Shown here: in pieces, positions 49,021-58,356 of the stretch | Numbering within the stretch: position 1 is the first letter of the stretch | Layout of the letters: the number at the start of each line of letters is the position of its first letter | From: Pelagimonas sp. | GTDB lineage: Bacteria > Pseudomonadota > Alphaproteobacteria > Rhodobacterales > Rhodobacteraceae | Length of the DNA stretch: 64,000 nucleotides | Reading direction: 5' to 3' | Assembly: GCA_025210455.1 (NCBI GenBank) | Contig: JAOARQ010000002.1 | Coordinates: 248,001 to 312,000 of the forward strand | Notes under the pieces: generated by a model | The model's input: the letters and a program-made list of their open reading frames with translations, nothing else | Database searches by the model: none | Told to the model about the DNA's origin: nothing | Position numbers and translations under genes: made by a program

Positions 49021-50364
49021 TTAGCCCTTGGTGAATTCAGGGTAGGCTTCCATGCCCAGCTCAGAATTGTCGAGGCCCATGATTTCTTCTTCTTCGCCGA
49101 CACGGATGCCCATGGTGGCTTTCAGGATGAACCAGACCACAAAGCTGACTGCAAAGACAAAGACACCGACGATGATGATGGGCAGAAGCTGGCCAACAAA
49201 GGTTGCCTCATGGTTGGTAAAGAGAACCGCCATGGTGCCCCAGATACCAGCGATCAGGTGAACCGGGATCGCGCCAACCACGTCGTCGATTTTCAGACGG
49301 TCCAGCATTGGCACTGCAAAGACCACGATCACACCGCCTACGGCACCGATCAGAGTTGCCTGGCCCAGACCCGGGGTCAGCGGTTCAGCGGTGATCGACA
49401 CCAGACCCGCCAGCGCGCCGTTCAGAACCATGGTCAGGTCGACCTTCTTGAACATCAGCTGTGTCAGGAACAGAGCCGCCAGAGCGCCACCGGCCGCCGC
49501 AGCATTGGTGTTCGAGAAGATGCGCGATACGTCGGCCACGTCACCTACGGTGCCCATTGCCAGCTGCGACCCGCCGTTGAAGCCGAACCAGCCCATCCAG
49601 AGGATGAATGTGCCCAGTGTCGCCATCGGCAGGTTTGAGCCCATCATCGGAACAACACGGCCTTCTTTGGTGTATTTGCCCAGACGCGGCCCCAGCAGCA
49701 GTGCGCCAGCCAAAGCAGCCCAGCCACCAACCGAGTGCACAACGGTCGAGCCAGCGAAATCAAGGAAACCGTACTGGCTGTCCAGGAAGCCACCGCCCCA
49801 TTTCCACGACGCCTGGATCGGATAGATGATACCGGTCAGGATGGCGCAGAAGATCAGGAAGGGCCACAGTTTGATGCGCTCGGCCAGAGTACCGGACACG
49901 ATCGACGCGGTTGCAGCACAGAACATCAACTGGAAGAAGAAGTCAGACCCAGTCGAGGCATAGCCATAGTCATCCGCCGCCTCACGGCCGATGCCAACCG
50001 CTTCGAGGATCGCGATGCCAAAGGCGCCCAGATAGCCACCTGTTTCATCAGAGCCAATCGACCAGCTGCCCAGCGGGTACATCAGGTTGTAGCCGATCAG
50101 GTAGTACATGACAGCGGCCAGCGAAAACAGCGCCATGTTCTTGGTCAGCTGCATGGTCACGTTCTTGGAGCGCACCAGACCCGCTTCCAGCATGGCAAAG
50201 CCTGCGGCCATCCAGAAGACCACCAGACCGCCCATCAGGAACAGCAGCGAGTTAAAGATAAAGTTCGCATCGCTGGACACGTCCACCCCAGCGACGCTGT
50301 CCTGTGCGGCGGCCAGACCCGGCAGCAGCAGCAAAGGCGCGGTTATTTTCAGCAGTTTCATCAT
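49021..50364 (-). CDS. amtB: ammonium transporter
   Basis: 447 residues. A cleavable signal peptide (LLLLPGLAAAQ) precedes the usual eleven helices. Conserved blocks include MVFWMAAGFAMLEAGLVRSKN broken by the family spacing, WKWGGGFL, DFAGSTVVHSVGGWAAL (gate/twin-His region), MGWFGFNGGS and HLIAGIWGTMAVL. Moves ammonium/ammonia into the cell. AGGAAG precedes two adjacent ATGs. Cotranscribed after glnK, 23 bases apart. Confidence 0.96.
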   Translation of the reverse strand: MMKLLKITAPLLLLPGLAAAQDSVAGVDVSSDANFIFNSLLFLMGGLVVFWMAAGFAMLEAGLVRSKNVTMQLTKNMALFSLAAVMYYLIGYNLMYPLGSWSIGSDETGGYLGAFGIAILEAVGIGREAADDYGYASTGSDFFFQLMFCAATASIVSGTLAERIKLWPFLIFCAILTGIIYPIQASWKWGGGFLDSQYGFLDFAGSTVVHSVGGWAALAGALLLGPRLGKYTKEGRVVPMMGSNLPMATLGTFILWMGWFGFNGGSQLAMGTVGDVADVSRIFSNTNAAAAGGALAALFLTQLMFKKVDLTMVLNGALAGLVSITAEPLTPGLGQATLIGAVGGVIVVFAVPMLDRLKIDDVVGAIPVHLIAGIWGTMAVLFTNHEATFVGQLLPIIIVGVFVFAVSFVVWFILKATMGIRVGEEEEIMGLDNSELGMEAYPEFTKG

Positions 50365-50387
50365 TTTCTTCCTCGAAGTCCTGCGCC

Positions 50388-50726
50388 TTACAGCGCGTCC
50401 ATATCGGTTTCGCCGGTGCGCACGCGGATCGCCTGTTGCAGATCCAGTACAAAGATCTTGCCATCGCCGATCTTGCCGGTGCGGGCTGCGGTCTGGATGG
50501 TGTCGACCACCTGCTCAGCCATGTCTGCGGACACGGCGATTTCCAGTTTGACTTTGGGCACAAAGTTCACCGCGTATTCTGCGCCGCGGTAAATTTCAGT
50601 GTGGCCTGCCTGTGCGCCAAACCCTTTGATTTCTGTCACCATCAAACCACGCACCCCAATTGCGCTGAGGGCCTCGCGGACCTCTTCCAGTTTGAACGGT
50701 TTGATCGTCGCTATGATCAGTTTCAC
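50388..50726 (-). CDS. glnK: PII nitrogen regulatory protein
   Basis: 112 residues from a GTG at 50726 with AGGGGA upstream. MKLIIATIKPFKLEEVREAL, the T-loop GHTEIYRGAEYAV with the uridylylated tyrosine in RGAEY, and KIGDGKIFVLDL are standard. Binds ATP/ADP and 2-oxoglutarate; deuridylylated GlnK plugs AmtB. Being in the operon with amtB supports glnK rather than glnB. I looked for a sigma-54 site upstream and found none that was convincing. Confidence 0.95.
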   Translation of the reverse strand: MKLIIATIKPFKLEEVREALSAIGVRGLMVTEIKGFGAQAGHTEIYRGAEYAVNFVPKVKLEIAVSADMAEQVVDTIQTAARTGKIGDGKIFVLDLQQAIRVRTGETDMDAL

Positions 50727-50845
50727 CTTGCTTCCCCTTTGCTATCGGGCGGGCCGCCCAAACATTTCGCACTTGCAGCAAAACGGTGGAAACGGCGCGA
50801 AATGAAGCAAATCGAAGTGTTACCGCTGGGGGGATTGGCGTTTTG

Positions 50846-50862
50846 CGCGCAAAATTTGCGCG
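50846..50862. promoter_or_regulatory. perfect palindrome upstream of glnK and mrcA
   Basis: CGCGCAAA-A-TTTGCGCG, a perfect 17-base palindrome in the 260-base divergent gap between glnK and the PBP gene, 120 bases from the glnK start. It may be an operator or only a chance GC/AT palindrome. Confidence 0.4.
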
Positions 50863-50986
50863 TTTTTCCGCCTTCGCACAAAAATTCAGCGCGAAATACA
50901 TGAATCACCCGGTGTGCAAAGGGTCAACATTCCCGACCAAACCCGGTAGAGTCGCCCCAAAATGAGAGCAGAGGCAGGCTTGCCAG

Positions 50987-53107
50987 ATGAGCACTTCGCG
51001 CAGAAAACCCACAGGGCTGGTGGCGGACAAACGCTATAAGAAGAAACCCGCCGCACCGAAAAAGCGCAAAGCACCTGCGCGCAGACGCAGCCCAAAGCGC
51101 AAGCGCAATCCGATCATTGCTTTCTTTACCGGCATCATCCGCTGGGTCTTTCGGCTGGTGTTTCGCACGGTGGCTTTTGTCACGGTGGTGCTGGGGCTGA
51201 GCATCGGCGCCTGGGTCATGTATGTGGAATCGACCCTGCCCGAGCTGTCCACATTGGTGGATGGGCGCGCGCGCGGGTCGGTGACACTGCTGGATCGCCG
51301 GGGGCAGGTCTTTGCCCTGCATGGGGATCAGTTTGGCGGCGTTGTCACCACGGATACCGTATCGAAGCATCTGCGCAATGCGGTTGTCGCCACAGAGGAC
51401 AAACGATTCTATCGCCACTTTGGGGTTAGCCCGCGCGGCGTGGCCAGCGCCGTTCGCATCAACCTGCGTGAAGGACGCGGGCCATTGTCGGGGCATGGGG
51501 GATCGACCATCACCCAGCAGACCGCCAAACTGCTGTGCCTGGGGGTGACCTATGACCCTACCGTCTGGAAGAACGAGGCAGACTATGTCGCGGATTGCCG
51601 GCGTTCTTCCATGCAGCGCAAGATCAAGGAAGCGATCTTTGCCATGGCGATGGAGGTGAAATACACCAAGAATGAGATCCTCTCGATCTATCTGAACCGC
51701 GCCTATATGGGTGGCGGATCTTATGGGGCCGAGGCGGCGGCGCAGCGCTATTTCAGCAAACATGCGGCGCAGCTGAACCCGGCGGAAAGCGCGATGCTGG
51801 CGGGGCTGCTGACCGCGCCGACCCGTCTGGCGCCCACGGCCAATCTGAAGCGGTCACAGGATCGCGCAGCCACGGTTCTGCGGATGATGAACGAGCAGAG
51901 TTACCTGACCGACGAGGAAACCAGCTATTTCCAGCGCAACCCGGCGGTGTTGTCGAGCAAGGCGAAAACGCTGAAGGGCGGGTATTTTGCGGATTGGGTG
52001 ATGCGATCAGGGCCGGAATTCTTTACTCGCGACACCACAGAGGATGTGGTGATTCAGACCACGTTGGATCAGCGGTTGCAGAAGGTCACGGCAGCGGCGG
52101 TGAATAAGGTTTTCGCCGAAAAGGTGCGGCCCGGATCCAAGGCGCAGGTGGCTGTGGTGGTCATGTCGGCGGATGGGGCGGTGCGCGCGATGATTGGCGG
52201 GCGGGATACGGATGCTTCGGGGCTGTTCAATCGGGCGTCGCAGGCGGTGCGTCAGACCGGTTCGGCCTTCAAGCCCTTTGTGTATGCCACGGCGCTGGAG
52301 CTGGGCTATGGACCGCTGGATACGGTGGTGGATGAGCCCTATTGCCTGAATATCGCCGGATCGGGGGAATGGTGCCCCAAGAACTATACCAAGAATTTCA
52401 AAGGGCGCGTAACCCTGACGGAGGCGCTGGCGCAGTCGCTGAATATTCCGGCGGTGAAGATCTCGGAAAGTGTGGGGCGCGGGTTGGTGATGAAAGTGGC
52501 GCGGGAATTTGGCATTTACCGCGACCTGCATGACACACCATCGCTGGCGCTGGGTGTCTCTGAGGCGACCTTGCTGGAGATGACCGGGGCCTATGCGGGG
52601 ATCCTGAACGGCGGATCGTCTGTGACGCCCTATGGGCTGGTGGAACTGCGGCTGCGCGGGGATACCGCCCCGCTGATGGGCAGCGGTGGCGGCATCGGTG
52701 AGCGGGTGATTCAGGAGCGCGCGGCACGGCAGCTGACCTGGATGATGGAGAAAGTGGTGTCGGAAGGGACAGGCCGCAGGGCGGCGCTGCCTGATTGGCC
52801 AGCGGCAGGCAAGACCGGCACCAGTCAGGAAAGCCGTGACGCCTGGTTTGTGGGATTTACCGCCGACTATGTGACGGGCGTCTGGATGGGGTATGATGAC
52901 AACACACCACTGACCGGTGTGACCGGGGGCGGGCTGCCAGCAGAGATCTGGAAAGAGGTCATGATGCGGGTGCAGGATGGTCTGCCTGCGCGCGGCCTGC
53001 CGATGGAGGCCCCGGTGGCCGCCCCTGCCCCGGTGCAGCCTGCGCAGCCTCGGCAGAACGACACGGTTCTGGATCAGATCCTGCGCGATCTGCTGGGCGG
53101 AAATTAA
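50987..53107 (+). CDS. class A penicillin-binding protein 1A-type
   Basis: 706 residues. A highly basic N-terminus (RKRNPIIAFF preceded by Lys/Arg runs), one transmembrane helix (about 64-84), a GT51 transglycosylase domain (ATEDKRFYRHFGV with the catalytic glutamate; GGSTITQQTAKLL) and a transpeptidase domain (TGSAFKPFVYAT serine, KTGTSQ). It polymerises and cross-links peptidoglycan. The C-terminus ends in a Pro/Ala-rich stretch. Divergent from glnK. Confidence 0.94.
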   Translation: MSTSRRKPTGLVADKRYKKKPAAPKKRKAPARRRSPKRKRNPIIAFFTGIIRWVFRLVFRTVAFVTVVLGLSIGAWVMYVESTLPELSTLVDGRARGSVTLLDRRGQVFALHGDQFGGVVTTDTVSKHLRNAVVATEDKRFYRHFGVSPRGVASAVRINLREGRGPLSGHGGSTITQQTAKLLCLGVTYDPTVWKNEADYVADCRRSSMQRKIKEAIFAMAMEVKYTKNEILSIYLNRAYMGGGSYGAEAAAQRYFSKHAAQLNPAESAMLAGLLTAPTRLAPTANLKRSQDRAATVLRMMNEQSYLTDEETSYFQRNPAVLSSKAKTLKGGYFADWVMRSGPEFFTRDTTEDVVIQTTLDQRLQKVTAAAVNKVFAEKVRPGSKAQVAVVVMSADGAVRAMIGGRDTDASGLFNRASQAVRQTGSAFKPFVYATALELGYGPLDTVVDEPYCLNIAGSGEWCPKNYTKNFKGRVTLTEALAQSLNIPAVKISESVGRGLVMKVAREFGIYRDLHDTPSLALGVSEATLLEMTGAYAGILNGGSSVTPYGLVELRLRGDTAPLMGSGGGIGERVIQERAARQLTWMMEKVVSEGTGRRAALPDWPAAGKTGTSQESRDAWFVGFTADYVTGVWMGYDDNTPLTGVTGGGLPAEIWKEVMMRVQDGLPARGLPMEAPVAAPAPVQPAQPRQNDTVLDQILRDLLGGN

Positions 53108-53127
53108 ACGCTGGATGCAGTCATGAA

Positions 53128-53154
53128 AAAGCCCACCTGAGGCAGGTGGGCTTT
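53128..53154. terminator. bidirectional terminator between the PBP gene and mlaC
   Basis: AAAGCCCACCTG-AGG-CAGGTGGGCTTT, a 12-base perfect stem with a 3-base loop, A run before and T run after. It suits both convergent genes. Confidence 0.92.
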
Positions 53155-53184
53155 GTTTTGCGTAGTGCGCTGAAGCAGCCGGGT

Positions 53185-53778
53185 TTAACCCGCCTTGCGC
53201 AGATCCTTGATCAGCGCGTCGATATTGCCGCGGCGTTTGTCCAGCATTGACCCGATTTCGGTGCGTTCGGTCAGCAGCAGGTTCACACCTTCGATGTGCA
53301 TATTGAAGAACTTGTTCTGCCCGCTGCGGTCCGACACGTGGAAATTGACCTCGAAGGGGGACTGACCGCGCAGGAAAGCGGTGGTCTTCACTTCGTAGTA
53401 GTTTTTGACGCGTTTGACCGATTTGGTTTCCAGCCGCGCGCCTTTGAACTCATTGAAGCGGCGGCCATACTTGCGTGACATATAACTGATGAACGCCTTG
53501 CTATAGGCCTTTTTCTGGGCAGCACTTGCACGACGTCCATCGGCGCCCAGGGTGAAGGCCGCAATGTATGACGTGTCGCCATAGGTTTTGAACAGGCGTT
53601 CAAAATCGCCCAGCATTGCGTTGACCGGCTTGCCTGCATCAATAATAGCGTTGATCTGGCCAACAACCTGATCCACCAGGCCCCGTGCCTGTGCCTCGTT
53701 CAGGGCCAGCGCAGCCCCGGGAATCAAAGAGAGCGCGGCGGCAGAGGCCACAAACCCGCGACGGGTCACAGTTTTCAT
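53185..53778 (-). CDS. mlaC: MlaC family phospholipid-binding periplasmic protein
   Basis: 197 residues from the ATG at 53778. A twin-arginine-like signal (TRRGFVASAAALSLIPGAALAL) is seen; the mature part has FKTYGDTSYIAAFTLG, FISYMSRKYGRRF and DLRKAG end, matching the MlaC/Ttg2D pattern. It shuttles lipids between the MlaA complex and the MlaFEDB transporter. Starts one base after mlaA ends. The transporter genes themselves are not in the window. Confidence 0.88.
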   Translation of the reverse strand: MKTVTRRGFVASAAALSLIPGAALALNEAQARGLVDQVVGQINAIIDAGKPVNAMLGDFERLFKTYGDTSYIAAFTLGADGRRASAAQKKAYSKAFISYMSRKYGRRFNEFKGARLETKSVKRVKNYYEVKTTAFLRGQSPFEVNFHVSDRSGQNKFFNMHIEGVNLLLTERTEIGSMLDKRRGNIDALIKDLRKAG

Positions 53779-53779
53779 C

Positions 53780-54523
53780 TTAAAACCCTTCTGTATCCAG
53801 CCCGAGGTCAAGGTCAGCCCCCGGGTCGTCTTCGCCCAGCGTGTAGCGGCGATTTTGCAAATAAACTGACCGCACCTGAGCATAACTATCTGCGCTTTCA
53901 TAGAGCAGCGCATCGACAGTGTCGGAAAGTTGCCCACGGCGACCCACACCATCGGCGATTTTTGACCCAGTGATGATGTGACGTTCCGGTGTCGGGATCA
54001 CATAACTGAGAGGATTGGTGAAAAAGTCAACAAATCGCCCAGCCTGATCGCGTTCTGTGCCGGGGCCGAGAATCGGAAGCTCTGTATAGGCGCCTTCACG
54101 CACACCCCAGACCGCCAGGGTTTCACCGAAATCGGAATGCTCCGGGCCGATTCCCAATTCAGACGCGGCATCAAAGAAGCCACCAAGCCCAACCACCGCA
54201 TTCAACACAAAGCGCAGGGTGTTGCGCCCGGCGCGGTCCAGCTTGCCCTGAAGGGTCTGATTGACCACGGTCTGCGGCAGTGACAGCGTATCGGCAAAGT
54301 TCGCCACCGCAACCTGCGCCCCATCGGGCACCACATTGGCATAGCCCTTACCAGCAGGGCGCAGCAGCTTTTCGTCCAGCTTGAGGTTGACCGCATGGGC
54401 CTTGCGATTGTCTGCCTCATAGGGGTCAAATATGCCATCCACGGTCTCACCGGGCTGCGGGGCTGTGCAGGCCGCAAGCAGGGCAAGACTTGTGCCAAGG
54501 ATCAGAACCCGTACAAAAGACAT
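53780..54523 (-). CDS. mlaA: MlaA (VacJ) family lipoprotein
   Basis: 247 residues from the ATG at 54523, with AAAGGG upstream; the GTG at 54532 is less likely. Lipobox LALLAAC near residue 19. Signature blocks FDPYEADNRKAHAVN, FVLNAVVGLGGFFDAASELG, DFGETLAVWGVREGAYTELPILGP and FFTNPLSYV are all present. Extracts mislocalised phospholipid from the outer leaflet of the outer membrane. With mlaC one base downstream it forms an operon. Confidence 0.93.
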   Translation of the reverse strand: MSFVRVLILGTSLALLAACTAPQPGETVDGIFDPYEADNRKAHAVNLKLDEKLLRPAGKGYANVVPDGAQVAVANFADTLSLPQTVVNQTLQGKLDRAGRNTLRFVLNAVVGLGGFFDAASELGIGPEHSDFGETLAVWGVREGAYTELPILGPGTERDQAGRFVDFFTNPLSYVIPTPERHIITGSKIADGVGRRGQLSDTVDALLYESADSYAQVRSVYLQNRRYTLGEDDPGADLDLGLDTEGF

Positions 54524-54728
54524 GTGACGCACCCTTTCAAAGCACTTGGGGTTGACGAAATTCTCTCTTAAAACACGTCATAAGAGAATATTTAAGAAGG
54601 CCCAGCGCGTAACCTTGGTTTCAGGCCTTATGTGGCAAGATAGTTACAACGAAGGGGATAACAAGTTCCATGCCCGAAACCAGACTACGGCAAGAACAGG
54701 CCGACCAATTAAGGACAATTCGTATCAC

Positions 54729-56462
54729 ATGAATACACAAGTAAATGAGATTGGCCTGGACGAGCTGCGCAAGGCCCGTCGCCAAAGCCGACCCTACTTT
54801 TGGTTCGTCGCGATTTTCAGTTTCTTTGTGAACCTGCTGATGCTGACCGGCCCGCTGTATATGCTGCAGGTCTATGACCGGGTTCTGGGTTCACGGTCTG
54901 AGGCCACATTGGTGGCGCTGTCGGTGCTGGTGATCTTTCTGTACGGCATGATGGGACTGCTGGATTATACCCGTGGGCGTGTGATGGGGCGCGTGGCGGC
55001 GCGGTTTCAGGCGGCTTTGGATCTGCGGGTGTTTGATGCGGTAATGCGTCGGTCAACGGTGATGCCGGATGAGCTGTCGCAAAGCGGGCTGCGTGATCTG
55101 GAATCGGTGCAGCGGCTGTTGTCTTCTCCGGTGCTGATGGCGATCTTTGACATTCCATGGACACCGTTTTTCCTGTTCGCCATCATGATTTTCCACCCAT
55201 GGCTGGGCTATCTGGCGCTTGCCGGTGGGGCGCTGCTGATCGTGATCACCATTGTCAATCAGGCAGTGACCCGTGCGCCAACGCTGAAATCGAATCAGGC
55301 GGTGATGCAGGCTGAAAGAACTGCGGATCAGATCCGGGCCGAAGCTGAGATGGTGCAGGCGCTTGGGATGCGCCGCGATGCCTTTATGCGTTGGATGCAG
55401 GCGCGATCGGCATCGCTGACCGGGCAGATTGCCACGGCGGATCTGACGGGCACCTTTTCGACACTGACCAAGACCCTGCGGCTGCTGCTGCAATCGGCCA
55501 TGCTGGGGCTGGGCGCCTATCTGGTGTTGCAGGGCGAACTGACGCCGGGGGCGATGATTGCCGGGTCGATTCTGATGGGGCGGGCGCTGGCGCCGATTGA
55601 ACTGGCGATTGGCCAATGGCCGATGGTGGAACGGGCGCGCAAGGGCTGGGACAATCTGGCAAGGCTGCTGGGGGAAATCCCGCCCGAGCCAGAGCGCACC
55701 GCCCTGCCCGATCCGCGGGCCATCGTGGATGTGCAGCAGCTGACGGTGGTGCCCCCGGGAGAAAAGCAGGCGGCGTTGAAACTGGTGTCTTTCAAACTGG
55801 AACCCGGTCAGGCGGTGGGGGTGATTGGCCCCTCTGGATCGGGGAAATCAACGCTGGCGCGGGCTTTGACCGGGGTCTGGGCCCCGGCGGGTGGCAAGAT
55901 ACGTCTGGATGGCGCCGCGCTGGATCAATACGACAGCAGCGTTCTGGGCCAGCATGTGGGGTATCTGCCGCAGCGTGTGACCTTGTTTGACGGCACTATT
56001 GCCGAAAACATCGCCCGCCTGTCGGCACAGCCAGATGCGGAAAAGATCGTGGAGGCGGCGAAAAAAGCCGATGCGCATGAGATGATTCTCAAACTGCCCA
56101 ATGGCTATGACACGCGGGTTTCTGCCAATGGGGGGCGGCTGTCTGGCGGGCAGATCCAGCGCATCGGGCTGGCGCGCGCCATGTATGGCAATCCGGTGGT
56201 TCTGGTGCTGGATGAGCCGAACTCAAACCTGGACAACGAGGGATCCGAGGCGGTGAACCGCGCCATCAAGGGCTTTAAGGATGAGGGCAAGGTGGTGCTG
56301 ATCATGGCGCACAGGCCCGCAGCCATTCGCGAATGCGATATGCTTTTGATGATCGAAGGGGGGCAGGCCACGGCCTTTGGCCCGAAAGATGAGGTCTTGC
56401 AGAAGGTGGTGAAGAATCACCAGCAGATCCAGAACAGCACAACAGCGGGGGGCGTGAGATGA
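54729..56462 (+). CDS. type I secretion ABC transporter, permease/ATPase (PrtD-like)
   Basis: 577 residues from the ATG at 54729. Six transmembrane helices (FWFVAIFSFFVNLLMLTGPLY starts the first), then a nucleotide-binding domain: Walker A GPSGSGKST at about 367, signature LSGGQIQRIGLARA near 471, Walker B VLVLDEPNSNLD near 495. The 'GPLYMLQVYDRVLGSRSEATL' region is typical of the PrtD/LapB group. No C39 peptidase domain. Its 3' end overlaps the membrane fusion gene by four bases. Confidence 0.9.
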   Translation: MNTQVNEIGLDELRKARRQSRPYFWFVAIFSFFVNLLMLTGPLYMLQVYDRVLGSRSEATLVALSVLVIFLYGMMGLLDYTRGRVMGRVAARFQAALDLRVFDAVMRRSTVMPDELSQSGLRDLESVQRLLSSPVLMAIFDIPWTPFFLFAIMIFHPWLGYLALAGGALLIVITIVNQAVTRAPTLKSNQAVMQAERTADQIRAEAEMVQALGMRRDAFMRWMQARSASLTGQIATADLTGTFSTLTKTLRLLLQSAMLGLGAYLVLQGELTPGAMIAGSILMGRALAPIELAIGQWPMVERARKGWDNLARLLGEIPPEPERTALPDPRAIVDVQQLTVVPPGEKQAALKLVSFKLEPGQAVGVIGPSGSGKSTLARALTGVWAPAGGKIRLDGAALDQYDSSVLGQHVGYLPQRVTLFDGTIAENIARLSAQPDAEKIVEAAKKADAHEMILKLPNGYDTRVSANGGRLSGGQIQRIGLARAMYGNPVVLVLDEPNSNLDNEGSEAVNRAIKGFKDEGKVVLIMAHRPAAIRECDMLLMIEGGQATAFGPKDEVLQKVVKNHQQIQNSTTAGGVR

Positions 56463-57763
56463 GCACCCAAAAGGCGTTTCCAATTCGCACCCATATGACC
56501 ATCGGCCTTGTGGCGCTGGCGATCCTTGTGGGCGGCTTTGGCACATGGGCAGCGACCACCAATATTTCCGGCGCGATTGTGGCCTCTGGGTCGATCGAGG
56601 TGGATCAGAACCGACAGGTTGTGCAGCACCCCGATGGCGGAGTTGTGGCGCAGATTCTGGTGGATGAGGGCGATACGGTTGCGGCAGGTGATACCCTGCT
56701 GAAACTGGACCCGACGCTGCTGCAATCTGAGCTGAACATCGTCGAAGTGCAGTATTTCGAACTGGTGGCCCGCAGTGCGCGGCTTCAGGCGGAACGCGAT
56801 GGGCTGGATAAAGTGACCTTTCCGCAGGCGCTGCTGGATCAGGGCGCGGCCGATCCCGAAGTGTCGGACATGATCACAGGTCAGCGCAACCTGTTCCTGG
56901 CCCGGCGCGATTCGATTGCGCGTGAGATCGAACAGCTGTCGAAACGGTCCGATCAGATTTCCGATCAGGTGTCAGGCGTTGAGGCGCAGCAAGAGGCGCT
57001 TGGCAAGCAGCTTGAGCTGATCAAAGACGAGCTGGCCAATAAGCAAGAGCTGCTGCAGGGCGGGCTGACCCGCGCCTCAGAGGTGCTATCGCTGCAACGC
57101 GAAGAGGCCCGGCTGCTGGGCAGCATGGGTGAATTGCGGGCGCAAAAGGCGCAGGCGCAGGGGCGCATGACCGAGATTGATATTCAGATCCTCGGGCTGA
57201 ACACCAACCGCCGCGAAGAGGCGATCACCACGCTGCGGGATCTGCAATCGCGCGAACGTGAACTTGCAGAACAGCGCCGCGCCCTGAGCGAACGCCTGTC
57301 GCGCATGGATATCACCGCGCCGGTGAATGGGGTGGTCTATGGGTTGACGGTCTTTACGCCGCGCTCGGTCATTCGTCCGGCGGAACCGGTGCTGTATCTG
57401 GTGCCGCAGGATCGCCCGCTGGTGATTGCAGCGCAGGTAGAGCCAATCCATATCGACCAGCTGTTTGTAAACCAAGAGGTCAGCCTGCGGTTTTCGGCGC
57501 TGGATCAGCGCGAAACGCCGGAACTGTTTGGCCATGTGCAGCAGATCTCGGCGGATGCTTTCGAAGACGAAGCATCGCGGTTGCGCTATTACCGGGCTGA
57601 AATTGTCCTGAGCGAGGGTGAGATTGATCGCCTGCCGGAAGGATCGGCGCTGATCCCCGGCATGCCGGTCGAAGCCTTTATCCGCACCGCAGATCGCACC
57701 CCGCTGGCCTATCTGGTGAAACCCTTTACCGATTATTTCGCCAAAGCCTTCCGCGAGAGTTAA
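56459..57763 (+). CDS. HlyD-family type I secretion membrane fusion protein
   Basis: 434 residues. One N-terminal helix (MTIGLVALAILVGGFGTWAA), then the lipoyl-like biotinyl domain (VVQHPDGGVVAQILVDEGD), a long coiled-coil hairpin (about 140-280) and the beta-barrel with AYLVKPFTDYFAKAF at the end. Periplasmic bridge from the ABC subunit to TolC. Neither a TolC gene nor a substrate with RTX repeats is seen nearby. Confidence 0.93.
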   Translation: MSTQKAFPIRTHMTIGLVALAILVGGFGTWAATTNISGAIVASGSIEVDQNRQVVQHPDGGVVAQILVDEGDTVAAGDTLLKLDPTLLQSELNIVEVQYFELVARSARLQAERDGLDKVTFPQALLDQGAADPEVSDMITGQRNLFLARRDSIAREIEQLSKRSDQISDQVSGVEAQQEALGKQLELIKDELANKQELLQGGLTRASEVLSLQREEARLLGSMGELRAQKAQAQGRMTEIDIQILGLNTNRREEAITTLRDLQSRERELAEQRRALSERLSRMDITAPVNGVVYGLTVFTPRSVIRPAEPVLYLVPQDRPLVIAAQVEPIHIDQLFVNQEVSLRFSALDQRETPELFGHVQQISADAFEDEASRLRYYRAEIVLSEGEIDRLPEGSALIPGMPVEAFIRTADRTPLAYLVKPFTDYFAKAFRES

Positions 57764-57770
57764 GCGCAGA

Positions 57771-57786
57771 AAGCCCGTTCGGGCTT
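57771..57786 (+). terminator. short hairpin after the HlyD gene
   Basis: AAGCCC-GTTC-GGGCTT, a six-base stem 8 bases past the stop, without a T run. Perhaps a weak terminator. Confidence 0.35.
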
Positions 57787-57891
57787 GATAAGCGTGCCCG
57801 CTGTCGGAAGTGGGCGCGCGCGCATCGTTTTCGCTCTTTCAAAGGCTCTGCCACCGCACTAGCTTTGGCCGCAGTCCAACAGGAGAATATC

Positions 57892-58356
57892 ATGACAAAC
57901 GCGATTGAAGAGCGTCTGACAGAATTGGGTCTGACCCTGCCCGACGCCCCTGCCCCGGCGGCCAATTACGTGCCCTATGTACAGACCGGCAACACGGTCT
58001 ATGTGTCCGGCCAGATCAGCATGAATGCCGATGGGTTTGTGACCGGCAAGGTTGGCGATGACCTGACCGTAGAAGAGGGCGCCGCCGCCGCTAAGCTGTG
58101 CGGTTTGGGCCTGCTGGCGCAGGTGCGCGCGGCCTGTGGCGGCGATCTGACCCGGCTGAAGCGGGTGGTTAAACTGGTGGGTTTCGTGAACTCGCATGGT
58201 GATTTTCAGGATCAGCCCAAAGTCATCAATGGCGCATCCGACCTGATGGTCGAGGTGCTTGGTGATGCGGGCCGCCATGCGCGTTCGGCTGTTTCTGCGG
58301 GGGCGCTGCCGTTTAATGTTGCAGTGGAAATCGAAGGTATCTTCGAGATCGACTGA
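57892..58356 (+). CDS. RidA family protein
   Basis: 154 residues from the ATG at 57892 (AGGAGA upstream). VPYVQTGNTVYVSGQISMN and LKRVVKLVGFVNS, with AGRHARSAVSAGALPFNVAVEIEG divided by the family's conserved arginine (HARSAV). Hydrolyses or protects against reactive enamine/imine products of amino acid metabolism. Its TGA overlaps the next ATG by one base. Confidence 0.92.
   Translation: MTNAIEERLTELGLTLPDAPAPAANYVPYVQTGNTVYVSGQISMNADGFVTGKVGDDLTVEEGAAAAKLCGLGLLAQVRAACGGDLTRLKRVVKLVGFVNSHGDFQDQPKVINGASDLMVEVLGDAGRHARSAVSAGALPFNVAVEIEGIFEID

Noticed and set aside
49210-50592. Overlapping plus-strand frames across amtB and glnK
   Set aside because: The minus-strand AmtB and GlnK proteins are certain; the plus-strand frames are shadows.
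50727-50986. Sigma-54 promoter for glnK
   Set aside because: Searched by eye on the minus strand; no TGGCAC-N5-TTGC-like pair.
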